Shown one piece after another: positions 57,005-64,000 of a DNA stretch of 64,000 bases. The stretch comes from Candidatus Hydrogenedentota bacterium (GTDB lineage: Bacteria > Hydrogenedentota > Hydrogenedentia > Hydrogenedentales > JAJRTN01). Each line of letters starts with the position of its first letter. The stretch's first letter is position 1. A program made the position numbers and the translations under genes. The stretch lies in assembly GCA_024278275.1 (NCBI GenBank), contig JAJRTN010000118.1, positions 24,263 to 88,262 on the forward strand, in the 5' to 3' direction. Below the pieces are notes generated by a model. That model had not been told where the DNA came from, did not search any database, and saw only the letters and a list, made by a program, of their open reading frames with translations.

Positions 57005-57598
57005 ATGGATACCCCTTCGACCACCAACACATGGAACCGCAGTACAATGGAAAAAAGGAATTACCGGGTCGAGGTCAAGCTCAGGCCCGAAGACTATATG
57101 GCCCTCATGCGTTTTTGCGACCGGTCCACGCCCGGCGGCCGTGCCCGTATGCGGCGCCTCTATCTCATGGGCGGCGCCTGTTATTTCATCGTTGCCGGTT
57201 TTGCCTTTTTCGACGAAAATCACGGTGTGTCCGACCCCGGGCAATTCGGCATTTACCTTGTTTCCTCCGCCCTCTTTGTGGGGGCGCTGTACTACGTGTT
57301 TCTCGCGTGGCTTCGCCCGACCATGATCCGCGCCTCCCTCGTGCGCGGGTCGCGCAGGCAACTTCTCGCGCCCACCACGCTCACCTTCGAGGAGGAGCAA
57401 CTCGTCCTGGAAAATGAGCACGGCCGGGGTACCATGTCTTGGAGGCATCTGCAGGACGTGGCCGAGACGGAGGAGTACCTTTTCCTGGTCGTGGGACGAA
57501 TCAACGCCATCGTTCTGCCCAAGCGGTGCTTCGAATCGGAGGACGCGAGAGAAGCCTGTATTCGCTTTGTCAAGGACAAGGCCGCGGTGACAGGGTAA
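57005..57598 (+). CDS. YcxB-like membrane protein
   Basis: Two TM segments then LTFEEEQLVLENEHGRGTMSWRHLQDVAETEEYLFLVVGRINAIVLPKRCFES. Confidence 0.7.
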   Translation: MDTPSTTNTWNRSTMEKRNYRVEVKLRPEDYMALMRFCDRSTPGGRARMRRLYLMGGACYFIVAGFAFFDENHGVSDPGQFGIYLVSSALFVGALYYVFLAWLRPTMIRASLVRGSRRQLLAPTTLTFEEEQLVLENEHGRGTMSWRHLQDVAETEEYLFLVVGRINAIVLPKRCFESEDAREACIRFVKDKAAVTG

Positions 57599-57636
57599 GC
57601 CGGTGTGTTGAAGCGCACCTTACGGCGCTGTTGCCA

Positions 57637-58674
57637 TCAATCCACGGAAGCCGCCTTGATGGGTTCAGGTTCCTCCGTTTCCGGCTCTTCCTCGGTAATC
57701 GGAACGGGCGCCGGCTTTCGGCCCAGGCGTTTCTTGAGCCACGCCAAAATCGGCGCGGGGTGAAAGCGGGCGTACCACTTCACCGGCGTCTCGGCGGCGA
57801 TACGCCTGGCTTCCTTGAGCGCCTTCCGGCGTTCCTGGTGCAGGTTATAGATACGCAGCAATTCCTTGTGAAAATCCGCCGCCGTGGCAAAACGCTCTTC
57901 CCGGTCGAAGGCCATGGCTTTTTCGAGAAAGGCGTCACATTCCGGCGGGAGATCGGGCCGCAGCTCGGAGAACTTGTGCTTGTTATCGGGAAGATGCCCC
58001 GTCAGCATTTCATAAAACATTACGCCCAACGGAAAGATGTCCGCCCGATGGTCCACGTCGGCCGCATTCGTCCGTTGTTCCGGCGCGTTGTATTGCAGCT
58101 TGCCCAGGTTCATCCCCACGATGGTAAGTCCCTCGTTCGCGTCATCCAGTTTGGCCAGGCCGAAATCGAGGATGCGAACGCTGCCATCGCGCAGGACCAT
58201 GATGTTTTCCGGCGAGATATCGCGATGGATGGTCACCTTGTGCGCGTGTTGAAGGGCATGCGCCACCAGGCACAAGACCCGCACGACCGCGCTGAAACGA
58301 AGCCGCCCCCGCTCGATGCGCCACTGCCGCAGGCTTTTCCCCTTGATATACTCCATCGTGTAATAGGTCAGGTCATTGTAAGTATCCGCATCAAATATCT
58401 TCACGATGCAGGAATGATCGAGTTGCCGAACCGTCTCGATCTCGCGGCGGAACCGCGCCACGATCTTGTCGTTCTGCTGATACCGGGACCGCAGCATCTT
58501 AAGCGCCAGCGTTTGGCCGGTCTCAAGATCCTTGACCAGGAACACCTTCCCCATACCCCCACGCCCGATGGGGCGCAAGATTTCGTAGCGCTTGGCGAAG
58601 ATCTGCGGCTTCGCGTCTGGCGTACTCTCGGCGCTCGTGTCATCAGGCATGGGCCGGCTTTCCACTTGGATCAT
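57637..58674 (-). CDS. Hanks-type serine/threonine protein kinase
   Basis: IGRGGMGKVFLVKDLETGQTLALKML; HRDISPENIMV; ILDFGLAKLDD; APEQR. Confidence 0.93.
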   Translation of the reverse strand: MIQVESRPMPDDTSAESTPDAKPQIFAKRYEILRPIGRGGMGKVFLVKDLETGQTLALKMLRSRYQQNDKIVARFRREIETVRQLDHSCIVKIFDADTYNDLTYYTMEYIKGKSLRQWRIERGRLRFSAVVRVLCLVAHALQHAHKVTIHRDISPENIMVLRDGSVRILDFGLAKLDDANEGLTIVGMNLGKLQYNAPEQRTNAADVDHRADIFPLGVMFYEMLTGHLPDNKHKFSELRPDLPPECDAFLEKAMAFDREERFATAADFHKELLRIYNLHQERRKALKEARRIAAETPVKWYARFHPAPILAWLKKRLGRKPAPVPITEEEPETEEPEPIKAASVD

Positions 58675-58749
58675 CCCATAGCAATGTTATCACACTTTTC
58701 GGATAACCGTCACGACACAGAACGAACCGGCAAATTCAACCGGGCAAAA

Positions 58750-58800
58750 CCGGGACCAGGCATCGCCACCGTCGTCCGTGCCGTGCCCCACCGTCATCCC
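58750..58800. repeat. Dispersed intergenic repeat copy (block A)
   Basis: CCGGGACCAGGCATCGCCACCGTCGTCCGTGCCGTGCCCCACCGTCATCCC resembles 49137-49187. Confidence 0.65.
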
Positions 58801-59053
58801 AACACGACGGCGGGGCTCCATGAGTTGGGGTGACGCCCTGTCCTTCCCCGTGGATGCCTGCCTTTGCGGGAAAACGTGGGGTGGCCAAGGCCCACCATGA
58901 TATGGAACAAATAAATCCGCCATCCCTCACGAAGGCGGGGCTCCACGGGAAAGGGCAAGGACTTGCCCCGTATCATGGTTCCCTGCTTTCATGGGGATGA
59001 CGGCAAGGTAGAAACGACGTCCAGCCGCTTCTATTCTCCCGCGGAATCACGGC

Positions 59054-59097
59054 GGTTCTCCGTGGAGACGATTCCGGTTATGCCGGGTTAGACCGGC
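59054..59097. repeat. Dispersed intergenic repeat copy (block C)
   Basis: GGTTCTCCGTGGAGACGATTCCGGTTATGCCGGGTTAGACCGGC resembles 43876-43917. Confidence 0.6.
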
Positions 59098-59118
59098 TTT
59101 GATTACTCTTGTGAAGGA

Positions 59119-59577
59119 TTACAGGATCTGCTGATTGCTCATGCTCTGGATGGGCAATTCATCGAACTCGCCGAATTCATCGTCATCCTCGGTCACTTCA
59201 AAACTGCTTACGGCCAGGACCGCGGCGTCTTTGAAAAAACTGCCTTTGACGGTGACGGTTTTGTCCCGGTTCTCCTTGCCCATCAAAAGCGCCATGGAAG
59301 CCTTGTTGGGCAGGTAGTGGAGGGTTTTCCCGGCAAGTTCCTCAATGACCTCGCCGTCGGCGTCCTTTGCCTCGGTGACCTTGAGGGCGTTCAGGGCGGC
59401 ACACGTCTTGTCTGCCCCGTCCACTTGGTCCTTGGCAAGGGTGACCAGCAGACCGTAGTTTACACCGGTCACGGTCACGGGAACCGCTTCCGGGGCGTCC
59501 TGGGCCAGGACCTGCGAGGCACCCAGGGTCAACACGATAGTCACGGCAAGAGTTGCGGTGAAAAGGAACTGCTTCAT
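59119..59577 (-). CDS. Hypothetical secreted protein
   Basis: Signal peptide MKQFLFTATLAVTIVLTLGASQVLAQ; acidic C-terminus; no family recognised. Confidence 0.65.
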   Translation of the reverse strand: MKQFLFTATLAVTIVLTLGASQVLAQDAPEAVPVTVTGVNYGLLVTLAKDQVDGADKTCAALNALKVTEAKDADGEVIEELAGKTLHYLPNKASMALLMGKENRDKTVTVKGSFFKDAAVLAVSSFEVTEDDDEFGEFDELPIQSMSNQQIL

Positions 59578-59698
59578 TATGCTGGTCTCCCTTTGAGAAA
59601 ATGTTAGCGCGGCGTTGGATTGCGGCAAGTACCCGCGCATACCCCGGCAAGTATACAATCTGACGGTCCATGGCTTCCAGATATTTCTTGTGGGGAAT

Positions 59699-59727
59699 TT
59701 GCGCAGGGGTAATCCATATTGTATACT
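59699..59727 (+). promoter_or_regulatory. Sigma70-like promoter of the leu leader
   Basis: TTGCGC-N17-TATACT about 20 bp upstream of leader ORF. Confidence 0.55.
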
Positions 59728-59745
59728 ACGATCAAAGTGAGTGCC

Positions 59746-59835
59746 ATGTATACAAATTCGAAGCATAACCCCAACCTGCTGCTCCCACTCCTCCTCGTGG
59801 AGGAAAGCAGGTTCGTTGTGCCTCGAATTTCCTAG
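59746..59835 (+). CDS. leuL: Leucine leader peptide (29 aa)
   Basis: MYTNSKHNPNLLLPLLLVEESRFVVPRIS; codons CTG CTG CTC CCA CTC CTC CTC GTG; followed by terminator and a leuA-type gene. Confidence 0.85.
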   Translation: MYTNSKHNPNLLLPLLLVEESRFVVPRIS

Positions 59836-59904
59836 CGATTTACCCCGATAACGGGTTAACCCTATTGGAGGCCACGGACCGAAAGGTCCGTGGCCTCTTT
59901 TCTT
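59773..59904 (+). promoter_or_regulatory. Leucine transcription attenuator
   Basis: Hairpin AACCTGCT(59773-59780)/AGCAGGTT(59806-59813) with inner CCTCC/GGAGG overlapping the Leu codons; possible antiterminator GTGCCTC(59818-59824)/GAGGCCAC(59868-59875); terminator 59870-59904. Confidence 0.8.
59870..59904 (+). terminator. Attenuator terminator
   Basis: GGCCACGGACC-GAAA-GGTCCGTGGCC-TCTTTTCTT. Confidence 0.92.
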
Positions 59905-60036
59905 ACGCGTTCCGTTCGAAAAGGAGGTGATGTTTTATGGATTTGGGGCTCGTGTAGTTCAAATCCACCCGCTTCTCCCCATGCGTATCCATCCGTGAAC
60001 CTTTCCATTTATCCAAACGCATGAGGAGACCGCACC

Positions 60037-61206
60037 ATGAATCCGAGGATTCGCATTTTCGATACAACCCTGCGCGACGGGGAACAGACCCCCGGCGTCC
60101 ATTTCAGCGCCGAGGACAAGGAGGCCATCGCCCAAGCCCTGGAGGCTTTCGGCGTGGACACTATTGAAGCGGGTTTTCCCGCCTCGTCACCGGGTGACTT
60201 TGAAGCCGTGCGGCGGGTGGCCGCCGTGGTTCGCCACGCCGGGGTGGCGGCCCTGGCCCGATGCCGTCCCGCCGACGTGGCCGCCGCGGTGGAGGCCCTC
60301 CGCGATGCCGCCCATCCCGTTCCACACCTGGTGATGAGCGTGTCCGACGTCCACCTGAAGCACAAGGTGCGCATGAGCCGTGCCCGCGCCGTTCGGGCCA
60401 TCCACGAGAGCGTCATGGAGGCGAAACGCCACATGGAAGAAATCGAGGTAAGCCTGGAAGACGCCACCCGGGCCGACCCTGTTTACGTGCGCCAGTGTGC
60501 CCAGGTCGCCGTGGAGGCCGGCGCCACGCGCATCAATATCGCCGATACCGTGGGCGCGGCCCTGCCCGACGAGTTCGCCGCCCTGATCGCCGGGGTGGTT
60601 GCCTTCTTGCCCCCGTCCGTGCTGGTTTCGGCCCACTGCCACAACGATATGGGACTGGCCACGGCGAACACCGTCGCCGCCGTGCAGGCCGGCGCGGACC
60701 AGGTGGAAGTCACCGTCAACGGCATCGGAGAACGGGCGGGCAATGCCGCCGTGGAGGAGGTGGGCATCGTGCTGGCCGCGAAGGGCATCGCCGCGACCGG
60801 GCTCGACATGACACGAGTCCAGAAGGTGAGCGCCCTGGTGGCCGAACGAAGCGGCATCGCCGTGCAAGCCAACCACCCTGTCGTCGGCGCCAACGCCTTT
60901 GCCCACAGTTCCGGCATCCACCAGGACGGCATCCTGAAGCACGCCGCCAACTACGCCTGGATTACGCCGGAAATGGTTGGGGCCAAGGGACACCGCATGG
61001 TGCTCACGGCACGCTCAGGCCGCAAGGCCGTCTTCCACGTGGCCCGCGCCATGGGGATGCCCGTTGCCCCGGAAACCGGCGAAGCGCTTTACAGCGCCTT
61101 CCTCCGTCATGCCGACCGGGCGGACGGCCCCGTCACTCCCGAAGCCCTGGCGGGCATCATTCACCGCCTGGCCCCGAAACCCGCTCGACAGACCATGCAC
61201 CCCTAG
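60037..61206 (+). CDS. leuA: 2-isopropylmalate synthase-type enzyme lacking the C-terminal regulatory (LeuA dimer) domain
   Basis: RIRIFDTTLRDGEQTPGVHFSAEDKEAIAQALEAFGVDTIEAGFPASSPGDFEAV; SAHCHNDMGLATANT; HSSGIHQDGILKH; 389 aa only. Confidence 0.85.
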   Translation: MNPRIRIFDTTLRDGEQTPGVHFSAEDKEAIAQALEAFGVDTIEAGFPASSPGDFEAVRRVAAVVRHAGVAALARCRPADVAAAVEALRDAAHPVPHLVMSVSDVHLKHKVRMSRARAVRAIHESVMEAKRHMEEIEVSLEDATRADPVYVRQCAQVAVEAGATRINIADTVGAALPDEFAALIAGVVAFLPPSVLVSAHCHNDMGLATANTVAAVQAGADQVEVTVNGIGERAGNAAVEEVGIVLAAKGIAATGLDMTRVQKVSALVAERSGIAVQANHPVVGANAFAHSSGIHQDGILKHAANYAWITPEMVGAKGHRMVLTARSGRKAVFHVARAMGMPVAPETGEALYSAFLRHADRADGPVTPEALAGIIHRLAPKPARQTMHP

Positions 61207-61217
61207 GCCGTGGCAGC

Positions 61218-61249
61218 GCCCCGGAGCGCGGAATCCGACGCTCCGGGGC
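61218..61249. terminator. Hairpin downstream of leuA
   Basis: GCCCCGGAGCG-N10-CGCTCCGGGGC; no T-tract. Confidence 0.5.
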
Positions 61250-61381
61250 AAGGCCCATGTCCCGCGCGGAACGCTCAACGGACAGCCCGCTGTCCGTCAC
61301 ATTGACACACCGACCGTGCATCCCGGACAATGACGGCACCGCGAACCGGGGGCATTCCACCGGTGTAGGGAGAACAGGGTT

Positions 61382-62914
61382 TTGCTTGCTCGTGTGAAAT
61401 CGTGTGCCGTGTTCGGCATTGACGCCCATGCCTTGGCCGTCGAAGTGGACACCCGTCCGGGTTTTTTCAAGGTGCGCATGGTGGGCCTGCCCGATGCCGC
61501 GGTGAAGGAAAGCGAGGACCGCGTCTGTTCGGCCATTCGGAACTCGGGCTACCGCCTGCCCCGGGGTAACGTGGTGATCAATCTCGCCCCCGCCGACATG
61601 CGCAAGGAGGGCAGCGCCCTTGATCTGCCCATCGCCATCGGGATGCTCGCCGCGAGCGACCAGGTGGACGGCGGGCGGCTGGGCGACTACCTCATCGTGG
61701 GCGAGCTGGCCCTGGACGGCAGTCTGCGGCCCGTGGCCGGGGCGCTCTGCACCGCCTTGACCGCGCGCGACCTGGGGCTGCGCGGCGTGGTGCTGCCCCG
61801 GGCCAACGCCGAGGAAGCCGGGGTCGTGCGCGGGGTGGACGCCATTCCCGTGGCGACTCTTCAAGAGGCGGTTGATTTCGTGGGGGGCAAGGCTGAAATC
61901 GCGCCCCACCTGACGGACGTGGAGGGCCTCTTCCATGACGCCTCTGCCCACGTGCCCGACCTCAACGAGGTGAAGGGCCAGGCCCACGTGAAGCGTGCCA
62001 TCACCGTGGCCGCGGCGGGCGGGCACAACCTGCTCATGGTGGGACCGCCGGGCACGGGGAAAACCATGCTCGCCTCGCGCCTGCCCGGCGTGCTGCCCGA
62101 CATGACCTTCGAGGAGGCCCTGGAGACCACCCGCATTTACAGCGTGTCGCCCATGGTGTCCCGCGACGGCGCGCTCATCGTGCGGCGGCCCTTTCGCAGC
62201 CCCCACCACACGGCGACCACCGTGGCCATTTCGGGCGGCGGCCAGGGCCAGGCCCGGCCCGGCGAGGTAAGCCTGGCCCACAACGGCGTGCTTTTCCTCG
62301 ACGAACTGCCCGAGTTCAGCCGCGCGGCCCTGGAGGTGCTGCGCCAGCCCCTCGAAGACGGCCAGGTCCACATCCGCCGCGCCGGTTACTCCGTCACCTT
62401 CCCCAGCCGTTTTACCCTGGTGGTGGCCATGAACCCCTGCCCCTGCGGGTACCGCACCGATCCGCGCCGCCCATGCCGTTGCTCCCAGGGCGAGGTCCAA
62501 CGCTACCGCGCGCGCCTCTCCGGGCCGCTGCTGGACCGCATCGACATTCACGTGGATGTGCCCGCCCTGCGTTTCGACGAGCTCGCCGACAACCGGCCCA
62601 GCGGTCCCTCCTCCGCCGAGGTACGGAAGCAGGTCCAGGCCTGCCGCAACCTCCAGCGCGCGCGCTACGGCACCCGCTACGCCTGCAACGCCCACCTTGA
62701 CAGCAAGGCGGTGCGGAAGTACTGCCGAATGACGGAAGGGGCGAAAGGCGTCCTGGAGAACGCCATGGAACGCCTCGGCCTCAGCGCCCGCGCCTACGAC
62801 AAAGTCCTGCGCGTGGCCCGCACCCTCGCCGACCTGGAACAGCAGGAGGTCTTGAGCGAACAGCACGTCGCGGAAGCCGTGCAATACCGCAACCTTGAAC
62901 AGACGGGGATGTAA
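61382..62914 (+). CDS. comM: ComM/YifB family Mg-chelatase-like AAA ATPase
   Basis: GFFKVRMVGLPDAAVKESEDRVCSAIRNSGYRLPRGNVVINLAPADMRKEGSALDLPIA; GPPGTGKTMLASRLPGVLP; MNPCPCGY. Confidence 0.94.
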   Translation: MLARVKSCAVFGIDAHALAVEVDTRPGFFKVRMVGLPDAAVKESEDRVCSAIRNSGYRLPRGNVVINLAPADMRKEGSALDLPIAIGMLAASDQVDGGRLGDYLIVGELALDGSLRPVAGALCTALTARDLGLRGVVLPRANAEEAGVVRGVDAIPVATLQEAVDFVGGKAEIAPHLTDVEGLFHDASAHVPDLNEVKGQAHVKRAITVAAAGGHNLLMVGPPGTGKTMLASRLPGVLPDMTFEEALETTRIYSVSPMVSRDGALIVRRPFRSPHHTATTVAISGGGQGQARPGEVSLAHNGVLFLDELPEFSRAALEVLRQPLEDGQVHIRRAGYSVTFPSRFTLVVAMNPCPCGYRTDPRRPCRCSQGEVQRYRARLSGPLLDRIDIHVDVPALRFDELADNRPSGPSSAEVRKQVQACRNLQRARYGTRYACNAHLDSKAVRKYCRMTEGAKGVLENAMERLGLSARAYDKVLRVARTLADLEQQEVLSEQHVAEAVQYRNLEQTGM

Positions 62915-62929
62915 TGAAAGATTAGCGCC

Positions 62930-63790
62930 ATGATAAGGAAAAATCCGTCCATGCCCACCACGAATCAGCATCCCATCCTTCGTGCCGCGGGGCGCATGGC
63001 CTTCCTGGTGGGGCTGGTATTCGCCGGCCTCTACGCGGTGTTCTTCTTCGCCCAAACCGGAATGATCTTCCGGGGGGATTCCGTTATCCGCGAGACCCCG
63101 GAGCAATGGGGCTGGACCTATGAAGACATAAAACGGCCGGTACCGGGGGGAGAGACCCGCGGCTGGTTTATCCCCGTGGAAAACGCGCGGGGGGTCGTGC
63201 TTTTTTCCCACGGAAACGAAGGCAACATGAGCACGCGCCTGGAGCAGGTCCGGCGGTTGCGCAACCACGGGCTGTCGGTGCTGATCTATGATTACGGCGG
63301 CTATGGTCTCAGCACGGGACGCCCCTCGGAAAAACGCTTCTATGCCGATGCGCGTGCCATGTGGGACTACCTGGTCGAAACGCGCGGTGTGGCACCCCAC
63401 CACATCGTACTCTACGGAAAATCCCTGGGCGGTGGCCCTACCTGTGAATTGGCGCGCCAGGTGAAGCCCGCGGGCGTGGTGCTGGAGAGTACCTTTACTT
63501 CCATGGCCGAAGCCGCGTTTCGGGAGTACCCCTGGTTTCCCGCATCGCTCTTTGTGCGCCACCGCTTTGATAACAGGGCCAAGGTCGGTGAAATATCCGT
63601 CCCGCTGCTCGTCATTCATAGCCGAAGCGACACGCTCTATCCCTTTGCGCAAGGTCAAGCGCTGTTCGCGCTGGCCCGCGAGCCCAAGCAATTCCTTGAA
63701 GTCCAGGGTGATAACGGCGAAGGCGCCGCGGCCTCGCCCCGCCTCTACGACCAGGGATGGGAGGATTTTCTCGCGCGGGCGCTGCCTTAG
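62930..63790 (+). CDS. Alpha/beta hydrolase (ABHD13/Bem46-like)
   Basis: GVVLFSHGNEGNMSTRL; YDYGGYGLSTGRPSE; YGKSLGGGPTCELA; IHSRSDTLYP; N-terminal TM. Confidence 0.85.
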   Translation: MIRKNPSMPTTNQHPILRAAGRMAFLVGLVFAGLYAVFFFAQTGMIFRGDSVIRETPEQWGWTYEDIKRPVPGGETRGWFIPVENARGVVLFSHGNEGNMSTRLEQVRRLRNHGLSVLIYDYGGYGLSTGRPSEKRFYADARAMWDYLVETRGVAPHHIVLYGKSLGGGPTCELARQVKPAGVVLESTFTSMAEAAFREYPWFPASLFVRHRFDNRAKVGEISVPLLVIHSRSDTLYPFAQGQALFALAREPKQFLEVQGDNGEGAAASPRLYDQGWEDFLARALP

Positions 63791-64000
63791 CCAACTGAAG
63801 TGCCATTTCCCTGGATTTCACTTTTCCAGGTTTGCATTCTTGTCAATAATTACTTCATACTTAGAGCCTGTCCCAAAAAGGTGAATTTCTATGTCTCCTT
63901 GCTTCCGCGGTTGCCTCGCGGTTAGTCTTCCTTCGTCCGGCAGCGGGTTTTGTTGGTTTTTCGCGGTATTTGATTTGGCGAGGCACAGTTTTTCTGGGAG

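Noticed and set aside
59919-59975. AAGGAGGTGAT resembling the 16S rRNA 3' end complement and GTTCAAATCC resembling a tRNA T-arm
   Set aside because: No flanking rRNA sequence and no cloverleaf; better explained as a strong Shine-Dalgarno plus chance.
61157-63691. 844-aa minus-strand ORF over comM and the hydrolase
   Set aside because: Shadow ORF; both plus-strand genes have clear family motifs.
63864-64000. GAGCCTGTCCCAAAAAGGTG at right edge, possible insertion-sequence terminus
   Set aside because: No transposase or second inverted repeat visible before the window ends.

Overview
GC-rich bacterial chromosomal window, densely packed with ordinary metabolic genes and short intergenic regions that carry hairpins and decayed repeats. 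I saw no CRISPR array, rRNA, phage or complete transposon. The C-terminal multiheme proteins, GH57, PPDK, bacillithiol genes and a dockerin-like CxxxxG/EF-hand tail suggest a Candidatus Hydrogenedentota/PVC-like lineage; that is inference only. Main content: gltBD, gnd, a tungstate/molybdate ABC operon ending in a MobB-MobA fusion, hpf-hprK-GH57-ptsHI-dxr-rseP, lysC, a methyltransferase-bshC-bshB1 cassette, tRNA-Ser(CGA), prpD-like plus an interrupted TIM-barrel isomerase gene, two adjacent multiheme cytochrome c/cytochrome b fusions (11 and 19 CXXCH), aconitase, purO-like, an L,D-transpeptidase, ppdK, a dockerin-tailed glycosidase, a Ser/Thr kinase, a leuA-type gene, comM and an alpha/beta hydrolase. 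Best candidates for something undescribed: (1) a classical leucine attenuator (leader peptide ...NLLLPLLLVEE..., nested hairpin, antiterminator, terminator) in front of a LeuA lacking the C-terminal regulatory domain; (2) the paired CbcL-like giant multiheme/cyt b proteins; (3) a candidate N-methyl-bacillithiol cassette; (4) the Wtp-MobBA operon; (5) a dispersed intergenic repeat family.
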